Positions 25,342 to 33,297 of a stretch of DNA of 64,000 bases are shown piece by piece. The stretch lies in assembly GCA_002256385.1 (NCBI GenBank), contig NKJD01000016.1, positions 1 through 64,000 of the forward strand. Reading direction: 5' to 3'. The DNA is from Flavobacterium sp. BFFFF2 (lineage in GTDB: Bacteria > Bacteroidota > Bacteroidia > Flavobacteriales > Flavobacteriaceae). The translations under genes were made by a program, and so were the position numbers. Position 1 is the first letter of the stretch. Each line of letters starts with the position of its first letter. The notes beneath the pieces are model-generated. The model was not told where the DNA came from. It made no database searches and worked only from the letters and a program-made list of their open reading frames with translations.

Positions 25342-25818
25342 ATGTTGCTACGCGCTGCACAGCCCAACGACGTGGAAGCCATGCACCAACTCATTTGTGA
25401 GTTGGCGCATTTTGAACTAGAACCCGAAGCGGTGGTTATTCAACCGGCCGATTTATTGCGTGATGGTTTTGGCGAAGCTCCCTTGTTTCGGTGCTTGGTA
25501 GCCGAAATGGATGGCAGTATTCGGGCCATGGCCTTGTTTTATCCGAGGTATTCCACTTGGAAGGGTAAAACCTGGCACCTCGAAGATTTAATTGTCACCG
25601 AAGCCTATCGCGGCAAAGGATTGGGCAAAGCCTTATTTGCCGCCTTTGTTGCCGAAGCCAATGCTGATGGCGTGCGTAGGGTAGAGTGGGGGGTACTCAA
25701 TTGGAATACGTCGGCCATTGATTTTTACCAAAAAGCAGGGGCCGTAGTGTTCGATGATTGGCGCGTGGCGCAAATGGATGAGCGAGCCTTGGCTGATTTT
25801 CCACCCAATGAATTTTAA
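25342..25818 (+). CDS. GNAT acetyltransferase, diamine acetyltransferase-like
   Basis: This 158-residue acetyltransferase has the acetyl-CoA motif RGKGLGKALFAAF, the preceding strand WHLEDLIVTEAY and a late WNTSAIDFYQKAGAV. The layout, with FYPRYSTWKGKTWHLEDL, resembles spermidine/diamine N-acetyltransferases (SAT family); the substrate is not certain. The start at 25342 is chosen because it follows the protease stop by 1 base and begins at the beta-1 strand (MLLRAAQPNDVEA). Confidence 0.82.
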   Translation: MLLRAAQPNDVEAMHQLICELAHFELEPEAVVIQPADLLRDGFGEAPLFRCLVAEMDGSIRAMALFYPRYSTWKGKTWHLEDLIVTEAYRGKGLGKALFAAFVAEANADGVRRVEWGVLNWNTSAIDFYQKAGAVVFDDWRVAQMDERALADFPPNEF

Positions 25819-26308
25819 CCCAGATTACGCATTAGAAATTTATTACATGGAAAAATGACTGCAAATCTGGTAATGTACTGATGAAGCAATTTAAACTTTT
25901 TCAATTGGCTGCAAAATGGTCTTTTCGCCCCATATTTCAGCTTTTTATTACTCCGTAGCGCTGCTATGCAGTGCAAAAAAGCTAAAATCTGGAACAAAAA
26001 TCATCATTTTTCGCTTCAATCAAAAAAGTCTAAATCACTTCAGTTTTTTATCCTCAATGTAGCGCTGCTACACCTGCGGTAAAAAAAGTCCGTGCACTCC
26101 CAGCTTTTTTGTCCTTTTCCCATTTTAATGGCGTTAATATTTGTTTTTAATTGGTCATTAAGAACCAACTTTTTAAATTTGAGTTTGCAAATGCAAACTT
26201 TTTTGTAAGTGTTGGTTTCATTTCAAAGTCTAATGCATAATCTGGGTTTAATAAACCCAAATTTCTCATGCGTAATTTGGGATAAATGATTGTAATAACT
26301 CATTTTGT
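25819..26308. other. Spacer with GTAGCGCTGCTA palindromes and the aspartate kinase promoter region
   Basis: No gene is supported. Short palindromes recur at 25955-25967 (GTAGCGCTGCTA) and 26059-26073 (TGTAGCGCTGCTACA), each followed by A-runs, as part of two related segments. The promoter candidate lies at 26151-26198. Confidence 0.5.
26151..26198 (+). promoter_or_regulatory. Candidate promoter with palindromic operator
   Basis: TTGG at 26151 and TAAATTTG at 26174-26181 match the Bacteroidota -33/-7 pattern with a 19-base spacer. Directly downstream, at the expected transcription start, lies GTTTGCAAATGCAAAC (26183-26198), a palindrome with seven of eight pairs matching. It is about 110 bases before the aspartate kinase ATG. 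Confidence 0.4.
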
Positions 26309-27562
26309 ATGAACGTATTTAAATTTGGAGGCGCATCAGTCAAAGATGCTGCTGGCGTGCGCAACTTAGTGAAAGTGCTAGAGCAAGTGGGCTTTGAAAA
26401 CACCATGTTGGTCATTTCGGCCATGGGCAAAACCACCAATGCCCTCGAAGAAGTGATTCGCAATTATTTTGACAAATCTGCTGCTTTGCACGCTTCGGTG
26501 CAAGAAGTTAAAAAGTATCATAATCAAATTTTACTCGATTTATTTGACGACGAAGAACATGAAGTGTTTTGGGCCGTCAACACCTTGTTTTCAGATTTGG
26601 AATATTTTTTACGCAGCAACAAATCGCCCAATTATTCGTTTGTTTATGACCAAATCATCTGCTTTGGCGAACTCATTTCAACCACCATTGTCAGCTATTA
26701 CCTGAATCAGGTGGGGCTTAAAAACCAATGGCTCGATGTGCGTCAGTTTATTAAAACAGATGCCACTTACCGCGATGCGGTGGTTGATTGGGAAGCATCA
26801 CAATTGTTGATTGGCAAATTGGCCCGAAAAAAAACCTTGCTCATTACGCAAGGCTTTTTGGGTGCGGATGACAATGGTTTTACGACCACTTTGGGCCGTG
26901 AAGGGTCCGATTATACGGCGGCCATTTTTGCCTATTGTTTGAATGCACACAGTGTCACCATTTGGAAGGATGTGCCTGGTGTATTGAATGCCGATCCGAG
27001 GTATTTTGAACAAACCACTTTGTTGCATCATATTTCGTACCGCGAAGCCATCGAGCTTGCCTTTTATGGCGCTTCTGTGATTCACCCGAAAACCTTGCAG
27101 CCATTGCAAAAGAAAGAAATTCCGCTGCATGTCAAATCGTTTGTGGAACCGCTGCTTCCGGGCACTCAAGTGTCCAAAGGCGCCGATTTAGATCCGTTTA
27201 TCCCCTGTTTTATTGTCAAAAAAAACCAACTATTATTGTCGCTTTCCTCCATCGATTTTTCGTTTATCGTAGAAGAAAACATCAGCGCCATTTTTGCCCT
27301 ATTACATCGTTTTAAAATCAATGTAAATTTGATTCAAAATTCTGCCATCAGTTTTTCGGTGTGTCTCGAAGATAAGTTTGGTCAATTTGACAAATTGCGG
27401 GCCGAATTGGCCAAAAAATATAAAATCGCTTACAACGAGAACGTATCTTTATACACCATTCGGCACGTAAACCCCGAGGCTGCGCAACAAGTGGAAGCAG
27501 GTAAAACCGTTTTAATCAAACAGTTTTCGCGCGATACGTTGCAGTTGGTCACCAAGGAATAA
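26309..27562 (+). CDS. Aspartate kinase (monofunctional)
   Basis: This 417-residue amino-acid kinase starts MNVFKFGGASVKDAAGVRNL (phosphate loop) and has the substrate/ATP motif TTLGREGSDYTAAIFAYCL followed by WKDVPGVLNADPRYF. The last 120 residues look like ACT-type regulatory domains (FSFIVEENISAIFALL, INVNLIQNSAISFSVCLED). It catalyses the first step to Lys, Met and Thr. ThrA-type fusions are common in this phylum, but no homoserine dehydrogenase domain is present here. Confidence 0.9.
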   Translation: MNVFKFGGASVKDAAGVRNLVKVLEQVGFENTMLVISAMGKTTNALEEVIRNYFDKSAALHASVQEVKKYHNQILLDLFDDEEHEVFWAVNTLFSDLEYFLRSNKSPNYSFVYDQIICFGELISTTIVSYYLNQVGLKNQWLDVRQFIKTDATYRDAVVDWEASQLLIGKLARKKTLLITQGFLGADDNGFTTTLGREGSDYTAAIFAYCLNAHSVTIWKDVPGVLNADPRYFEQTTLLHHISYREAIELAFYGASVIHPKTLQPLQKKEIPLHVKSFVEPLLPGTQVSKGADLDPFIPCFIVKKNQLLLSLSSIDFSFIVEENISAIFALLHRFKINVNLIQNSAISFSVCLEDKFGQFDKLRAELAKKYKIAYNENVSLYTIRHVNPEAAQQVEAGKTVLIKQFSRDTLQLVTKE

Positions 27563-27675
27563 GCATTTTACGAAAAACAGGAATAGCTTTTGTACTGATT
27601 AACAGCATGCAAAAACGGCCGTCACCAACTAATAATTTAATGGGATATCCATTAAAAACCACCTAAATCAAGACA

Positions 27676-28980
27676 ATGAGAAATGGAATTAAATTAGTAG
27701 GAAGCGCGTTATTTTTATTCTTTCAACTCGCACAGGGCCAGAGTTTAGGCAGAGTAGGTTCGGCTACTGATGTGGTGACAACAGCAACAGCTGGTACGGT
27801 ATTAATGGGTGGCGGGTCTGATGTGGACGCGGCTTTTACGTGGATGATTAACAAATCGGGCGGTGGCGATTTTGTTGTGATTCGCGCAACGGGAACCAAT
27901 GCCTACAACAGCTATATTTTGGGTTTGGGCCCTGCCAATTCTGTGGAAACATTTCTCATTAATTCGGTGGCACAAGCCAATGACCCGGCACTTGTTGAAA
28001 CGATTAAAAAAGCGGAAGCCGTGTTTTTTGCAGGCGGAAATCAAAACGATTACATTGCGAATTACCGTGGTACTGCTTTAGGTTCCGCGCTTGATTATTT
28101 AGCCAATACCAAGCATGTTCCCATCGGGGGCACCAGTGCAGGGATGGCTATACAAGGCAGCATCTATTACGACGGCAATACCAACGTGTTATCGCCAGAC
28201 GTTTTACCAAACCCCTATTTGTCGGGTAGTGGCATCCATTATAACGATTTTTTTCAGAATCCGTTTTTGCAAAAAACCATTTGCGACACCCATTTTAACA
28301 CCAAAGGCGGCACCACCACCAACGGCATTACGGGCCGCCAAGGTAGGTTAATGACTTTTTTGTCGCGCATGATCACCGATCAAAACATGACTGAGGTAAA
28401 AGCCATAGCCTGTGACGAAAAAACTGCCGTTTGCATTGATGAAAATGGCCTCGGCATGGTGGTCGGATTGGGTAAAGCCTACTTTTTGAGACAATGGTGC
28501 AATGTGCCCGAAACTTGCGTTTCTGGCCAAGCGCTTACGTGGAGCAACGGCGTCAAAGTGTATAAAATCAGTGGGCCAGGAAGTTACACCGCCGCACCCG
28601 CTGCTTCCAAATCGGTTGATTTAACCAATTGGACCACTGTCACTGGCGGAGATTATGAGTATTGGACCGTGAATTCGGGTGTATTAACCATTGGACAAAC
28701 AACAGCAACACCCAGCGTTTGTACGATTCTGAATGTGTCGGAAGCAATAAAAAATGACCCCATTCAAATTTATCCAAACCCGAGCAATGGCACTTTTCGG
28801 GTGGTTGTTGCTGAAAATAATGCCACCATAACCATTCTAGATGTGCTCGGAAAAACAATTAAACAACAGCAAGCAATCGGGAATAGTTGCGACGTGAAAT
28901 TGGAGCTATCAGGATGTTATTTTGTACATGTAACCACCGCTTCTGGAACAACAATCAAAAAGTTGATCGTGAAGGAGTGA
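27676..28980 (+). CDS. Secreted cyanophycinase-like S51 peptidase with T9SS sorting domain
   Basis: This 434-residue protein starts with a signal peptide (LVGSALFLFFQLAQG). The S51/cyanophycinase core is visible: TAGTVLMGGGSDVDAAF, VFFAGGNQNDYI and the nucleophile elbow IGGTSAGMAIQG (Ser). A Gly-rich domain follows. The last 75 residues are a sorting domain (IQIYPNPSNGTFRVVV, then LSGCYFVHVTTASGTTIKKL), indicating type IX export. Cyanophycinases cut beta-Asp-Arg dipeptides; the natural substrate of this secreted form is unknown. Confidence 0.85.
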   Translation: MRNGIKLVGSALFLFFQLAQGQSLGRVGSATDVVTTATAGTVLMGGGSDVDAAFTWMINKSGGGDFVVIRATGTNAYNSYILGLGPANSVETFLINSVAQANDPALVETIKKAEAVFFAGGNQNDYIANYRGTALGSALDYLANTKHVPIGGTSAGMAIQGSIYYDGNTNVLSPDVLPNPYLSGSGIHYNDFFQNPFLQKTICDTHFNTKGGTTTNGITGRQGRLMTFLSRMITDQNMTEVKAIACDEKTAVCIDENGLGMVVGLGKAYFLRQWCNVPETCVSGQALTWSNGVKVYKISGPGSYTAAPAASKSVDLTNWTTVTGGDYEYWTVNSGVLTIGQTTATPSVCTILNVSEAIKNDPIQIYPNPSNGTFRVVVAENNATITILDVLGKTIKQQQAIGNSCDVKLELSGCYFVHVTTASGTTIKKLIVKE

Positions 28981-28986
28981 TTTTTT

Positions 28987-29077
28987 GATGAGTCAAAAGT
29001 CAAAAGTCAAAAGTCGAAAGTCGAAAGTCGAAAGTCGAAAGTCAAAAGTCGAAAGTCGAAAGTCAAAAGTCGACCCG
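28987..29077 (+). repeat. AAAGTCG/AAAGTCA heptamer array
   Basis: About a dozen tandem heptamers of the form AAAGTCR, starting a few bases after the cyanophycinase-like gene. This is the complement of the CGACTTT array at 24377. A GACCCGAGACCCATCGGAAC element follows at 29075-29115 and recurs inverted at 33177-33215. Confidence 0.85.
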
Positions 29078-29126
29078 AGACCCATCGGAACGAATGGGGC
29101 GAACGGAGCGAAGCTAAAGTCGAAAG

Positions 29127-30035
29127 TTTAAATTTGTTTTCCTGATCAAAAGCAGTTTAGGGAGAAGTTTTCTGGTCGAAAGACTACCCCTAAGGTAGAT
29201 GATATATTGGGGCGGAAAGCCAGTGGCAGTGAGGTACGTAAGCTTTAGTTCGCGGTTTCGGTGCACTTGTGGAATGGCACCTACTAAGAATAAAAGTCAA
29301 ATCCGGTTAGAGCCACCACGCCCACCCCAAAGCAAAGGTATTTTCTTTAGTATAAACCTACTATTCCTAAACTTATAAAATGATTTTGAGTTGAAAGTCT
29401 TTTGTTTAGGGTCTTAACTTTAAATTTGTTTTCCTGATGAAAAGCAGTTTACGGAGAAGTTTTCTGGTCGAAAGACGCCTCCAAGACCACCCCTATGCCA
29501 AATGATATATTGGGGCGGAAAGCCAGTGGCAGTCAGGTAAATGAGCTTTAGCTCGCGGGTTCACTACACGCGTGGAATGGCACCTACTAAGGATTAAAGT
29601 CAAATCTGGTTAGAGCCACCGCGCCCACCCCAAAGCAAAGGTATTTTCTTTTGTATATACCTACTATTCATAAAATTATAAAATGATTTTGAGTTGAAAG
29701 TCTTTTGTTTAGGGTCGAAAGTTTAAAGTTGTTTTCGTGATCAAAAGCAGTTTAATGAGAAGTTTTCTGATCGAAAGACGGCTCCAAGCCAACCCCTAAG
29801 GTAGATGATATATTGGGGCGTAAACCCAGTGGCAGTCAGGTTCGCTAGCTTTAGCTTGCGGGTTCACTTCACTCTTGGTATGGCACCTACTAAGAATAAA
29901 AGTCAAATCCGGTTAGAGCCACCGCGCCCACCCCAAAGCAAAGGTATTTTCTTTAGTATAAACCTACTATTCCTAAACTTATAAAATGATTTTGAGTTGA
30001 AAGTCTTTTGTTTTAAGTTTAAATTTGTTTTCCTG
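29127..30035 (+). repeat. Three tandem units of about 292-303 bases
   Basis: TTTAAATTTGTTTTCCTG or a near match begins units at 29127, 29419 and 29722, with a partial start at 30018. Each unit contains AAAAGCAGTTTA, GATATATTGGGGCG, AAAGCCAGTGGCAGT, GAATGGCACCTACTAAG and CTTATAAAATGATTTTGAGT. No open frame is conserved between units. The 3' half is an inverted form of the dispersed repeat seen at 7176. A part of the unit recurs inverted at 35168-35212. Confidence 0.88.
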
Positions 30036-30036
30036 A

Positions 30037-30129
30037 AAAAGCAAAGGCCGACTCACCATAATAGACCGCCGCGACTTAACCGATTGGGAATTGGATCATT
30101 TGGAGCAGTTGGGGGAAACGGATTTTTAG
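30037..30129 (+). pseudogene. 30-codon gene-tail fragment
   Basis: Directly after the tandem array, a frame reads KGRLTIIDRRDLTDWELDHL and further to ETDF-stop. It looks like the 3' end of a real gene, possibly a Crp/Fnr-type regulator, cut off by the repeat insertion. The family guess is weak. Confidence 0.35.
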
Positions 30130-30278
30130 GGTAGCGTACGGCTGCGTTTGACTTTTCGTTTTTTTTGTTGGTGATTTAAGCATGAATTGTAGTTGGCGAT
30201 CTATCGGCTGATTTGGAGTAAATTATAAATAATATCGTTAAAATGGCTTAATAATAGTTGTGCTAAAATTCTATTAAA

Positions 30279-30728
30279 ATGAAACGGGCAAAAAAAGTAT
30301 TTTCTCTCATCTTCGTGTTAATTGTTGTTTTTTGTCTTGGTAAAATAGGCAAATTGAATCGGAGGTTTTTTTCTGTTGATGAAGAAAACATAATGATATC
30401 ATGTATAATTGATGGGGACTATATCTATTTTGTTGACGGCATGTATTTAGGGTTTGGATTGCCTGATGGCGACTATATTAAATTTGATCGTTCTAACTAT
30501 ACTTATGAAATGAATGACATTTGTATATTTAAATTAAAAGGACATGAAACAGTGATTACTTATGAAAATGGAATTTGCGTCAAAAATCTACTCCCATCCA
30601 ATTATCAATATTGGAGTTCGGAAGCGATAAATAAATCTCAATATTGTAATGATATTATTTTTGGGAAAAACGTCAATAAAATTTTGTTTCATAATTTTCA
30701 TGTTTATCGATGTTTTTTCAATCTGTGA
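30279..30728 (+). CDS. Small membrane-anchored protein of unknown function
   Basis: This 149-residue protein has one N-terminal hydrophobic segment (VFSLIFVLIVVFCLG), so most of it should face the periplasm. The rest is beta-rich and acidic/aromatic (DGDYIYFVDGMYLGFGLPDGD) with no recognised domain. Its A/T-rich codon use contrasts with the G/C-richer core genes, and it lies beside repeats and fragments, so it may be an acquired or immunity-type gene. Confidence 0.5.
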   Translation: MKRAKKVFSLIFVLIVVFCLGKIGKLNRRFFSVDEENIMISCIIDGDYIYFVDGMYLGFGLPDGDYIKFDRSNYTYEMNDICIFKLKGHETVITYENGICVKNLLPSNYQYWSSEAINKSQYCNDIIFGKNVNKILFHNFHVYRCFFNL

Positions 30729-30918
30729 CGTGGACATACCCAACTAGCGCTCAAACAACATCATGTTTTGTATGCATTATTAACACTTTGGTAAAAAGGA
30801 GCATGCTTACTAAGGATATACAAGCAACTGAATTTGAAATCAATTTTCCCCTCCTACTTTTGCAGAATCTGAAGTATGGGAACTTAAGAATTTTTTCTGA
30901 AAATTGGCTTTGTTAGTT

Positions 30919-31008
30919 GACATAAAGTCAGGTTCCGTTGGGTATTGGGATTGCATTGAGGGACATGCTAAACAAGTGGAACGGTTGTTAGTAATCCGTG
31001 ATTTTTAA
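30919..31008 (+). pseudogene. Possible toxin C-terminal tail
   Basis: A frame without a start reads SGSVGYWDCIEGHAKQVERL and ends in VIRDF, stopping 7 bases before a lipoprotein gene. The layout (short orphan tail, then exported small protein) matches the Tae4-like tail at 3124. The similarity to papain-like amidase ends is only impressionistic. Confidence 0.3.
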
Positions 31009-31015
31009 TTGACAA

Positions 31016-31426
31016 ATGGAAAAAAAATTAATCTACTTTTTATGGGTAATTTCTGTTTTTATGACGGCATGTCACTACCAAGAAGACAAACTAGTGATTA
31101 TAAATAATTCACAAAATGCTATTTGTTATGAAACATTAATCAAAAAAGGCACAACCTATTTTGAGGGATCAGCTGGAGGTAAAATCGGAATTAAAAGTTC
31201 GGATTCTCCGGCGGTTAGAGGTTCTATAGCGAGCACAATAAGAAAATATTCCTCAGATATGATCTTGTACGTTGTGTACTATCGGTGTAAAGATGCAGAT
31301 TTTATTTATCGAAACACAAATTTCATTGTGAATGACAAGAGATTCAAGGTTGATAAATATTCACTAAAAGAACTAGATAGTATAAATTGGGTCATAAGGT
31401 ACCCTCGATTTTCAGCGATGAAATGA
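31016..31426 (+). CDS. Small lipoprotein, possible orphan immunity protein
   Basis: This is a 136-residue lipoprotein: IYFLWVISVFMTAC gives lipobox Cys19. The mature part begins LVIINNSQNAICYETLI, similar in style to VNIQIYNQSNKTYHHICVV of the lipoprotein at 3852, so the two may be distant relatives. No function is recognised. Confidence 0.55.
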   Translation: MEKKLIYFLWVISVFMTACHYQEDKLVIINNSQNAICYETLIKKGTTYFEGSAGGKIGIKSSDSPAVRGSIASTIRKYSSDMILYVVYYRCKDADFIYRNTNFIVNDKRFKVDKYSLKELDSINWVIRYPRFSAMK

Positions 31427-31845
31427 ATATCCACTAATTTTGATGAGGCCTACTTGTCAAATGCGTGGTAATTTGAAAATTAATTACAGCATAATTTTAA
31501 TAAAAAGCCTAGCCGTATTCCTTGTCATTTTTGAATTTGAATAGCCACAGATTGCCTGTAATTGAGACTTTGCGGTGCCCTAGCAAGAACTTTGCTCCTC
31601 ATTTTAGTAAATGCCGTTCGTAAAAGACTTTCAACTTTCCCACTTTAAACTTTCAACTAGAAAAAGCGTGAGGGATGGCAGTGGCATCCTCCGCCTTGGC
31701 GGAGATATAACGGACAGCCCGGCCCGTATCGCCGCAGGCAGACGGGACACGCCCAAAAAACTATACAAAATTATCATCACTGCATTCGCCTTAAATTCAA
31801 AATGTATTGATGGTTGCAATTACAAACCAATTCAAAATTTAGAAT
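31427..31845. other. Spacer with a dispersed-repeat copy
   Basis: No gene is seen. The repeat copy at 31540-31775 takes up most of it; the rest is A/T-rich. Confidence 0.5.
31540..31775 (+). repeat. Dispersed repeat with hairpin module
   Basis: It carries the GTAAAAGACTTTCAACTTTC heptamer tail, then GCGTGAGGGATGGCAGTGGC, a hairpin CTCCGCCTTGGCGGAG, and ATATAACGGACAGCCCG. The same module with a different hairpin (TTTTGCTTTAGCAAAA) occurs at 60590-60775. Confidence 0.8.
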
Positions 31846-32931
31846 TTAAAATTTACTTGCCCCCATTCCCATCTGGTCGTGGATCACGCGGTTTTCATGG
31901 CAAAACGGATTGAGTTCGCTTTCAATCCACGGTTTTACGATGGCTGCTGCCGAATCGGCGTATAACAAATGGACATTGGCGCCGGCGTCTAAGGTGTAGC
32001 AAAGGGGCAGGCCTGTTTCGTGGCGAAACTGCCCGATTTTTTCCAGCACCGCCAAGGTGTTGGGGCGCATCAAAATAAAGTAGGGTTGCGAGGTCATCAT
32101 CATGGCGTGAAGCGTTAAAGCTTCTGATTCGACCAATGCAATAAATTGTGTCCAGTTGCCTGTTTGCAGGCAATTGATTACTTCGGTCAAATTTGTTTTA
32201 GCCTGTTCAAAACGAGCCGCTGCAAAAGGATGTCCCTTCATGAGGCCGTGCCCCACGGTGCTCGACACTTGTTTTTCGCCCGTGTCAATCAATAAAATGC
32301 TGTCGTGGCAGCCCTGAAAATCAGGGTGCAAAGGCTGTTCCATGGCAGTCCCATATTCATCGGAACTATTGAACGATTCATGTTGTCCCCAAAGGACCAC
32401 CGGGCCGCCAAGGCTTCTGCAAGCACTTCCCGACCCCAAACGCGCCAGCCAAGAGGCTTTTACAAGGGCCTTTTCTGGGCTCATTCCTGGAAATTGCGCT
32501 TGTTCATAAGCCATGATAGCCGCTGATAAAGCCGCCATCCCCGAGGCCGAAGAGGCGATTCCCGAGCTATGCGGAAACGTGTTACTTGAATTGATGGTCA
32601 AATGCACATCGTCTAAATAAGGACAAAGCGGCGTGATCCGCTGTAAAAAATCGTGTAGTTTCGGTTCAAATGACGGCTTGGCTTTTCCTTCAAAAGCAAA
32701 TTGAAAACCCGATTCGCCTGTTTTTCTGGGTCTTACTTGCAATTCTGTTTCAGTTTTGCAGGCCGACAAGGTAAAACTCACCGAAGCATTGGCTGGAATC
32801 TGAGGTCCCACTCCCGATTTTTTCCCCCAATATTTTACTAACGCAATATTACTAGGTGCTTGCCACTTCGTTTCAAATGAAATCGCTTCAGCAATTAAAC
32901 GGGGGCTTATCAAGTCTTTTTCGGTCCACAT
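31846..32931 (-). CDS. mvaD: Diphosphomevalonate decarboxylase
   Basis: This GHMP-fold protein of 361 residues has the hallmark APSNIALVKYWGKK, SVSFTLSACKTET, the ATP-binding TFPHSSGIASSASGMAAL and the late YTLDAGANVHLLY. It decarboxylates mevalonate diphosphate to isopentenyl diphosphate. The frame is open 90 bases further upstream, but that part is heptamer repeat (DFRLSTKRL), so the ATG at 32931 is taken as the start. No other mevalonate-pathway gene is in the window. Confidence 0.88.
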   Translation of the reverse strand: MWTEKDLISPRLIAEAISFETKWQAPSNIALVKYWGKKSGVGPQIPANASVSFTLSACKTETELQVRPRKTGESGFQFAFEGKAKPSFEPKLHDFLQRITPLCPYLDDVHLTINSSNTFPHSSGIASSASGMAALSAAIMAYEQAQFPGMSPEKALVKASWLARLGSGSACRSLGGPVVLWGQHESFNSSDEYGTAMEQPLHPDFQGCHDSILLIDTGEKQVSSTVGHGLMKGHPFAAARFEQAKTNLTEVINCLQTGNWTQFIALVESEALTLHAMMMTSQPYFILMRPNTLAVLEKIGQFRHETGLPLCYTLDAGANVHLLYADSAAAIVKPWIESELNPFCHENRVIHDQMGMGASKF

Positions 32932-33297
32932 AGGTGCAAAAATTGGCCCGTAAAGGTAGTCATTTAGTCTTTTAGTCGAAAGCCGAAAGTCGAAAGGCCA
33001 AAGCCTTTTTCCGAACTCCATTTTCTAAATCCAGACAGTCAGTTCCCGCGAGGCGCCTCCAAAGCCCACCCCGTTGGCAAAGGTATTCAACTGCTCAATA
33101 CCCTTTGATTCCTTAAGTTATAAAATGATTTTAAATCAGGGATTTACAAACCTCAAACCTCAAACCCATTTAGCTTCGCTCTGTTCGCCCCATTTGTTCC
33201 AATGGGTCTCGGGTCCAAATTACCTCATTTCCAAATTTCCAAATTTTGCCCATTATTTCCTATATTTGAATCGCATCAATCAGAAATACAGTTTTAC
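32932..33297. other. Spacer built from three repeat types
   Basis: Heptamers lie at 32965-33000, an inverted dispersed-repeat copy at 33040-33130 (matching 7176-7270), and an inverted GACCCGAGACCCATTGGAAC element at 33177-33215. TATATTTG at 33261-33268 fits a -7 box for the gene at 33298. Confidence 0.6.

Noticed and set aside
29127..30035. Tandem repeats considered as a CRISPR array
   Set aside because: Units are about 296 bases with no short repeat/unique spacer pattern and no cas genes are in the window.
30710..30916. 68-codon frame between two small exported genes
   Set aside because: Weak start, no signal or motif, and overlap with the upstream gene; a different frame here reads SEVWELKNFF, so at most it is decayed sequence.
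33202..33297. N-terminal extension of the propeller protein and the similar extension of mvaD (32932-33021)
   Set aside because: Both extensions run through repeat DNA; the internal ATGs give a signal peptide or the normal family start.
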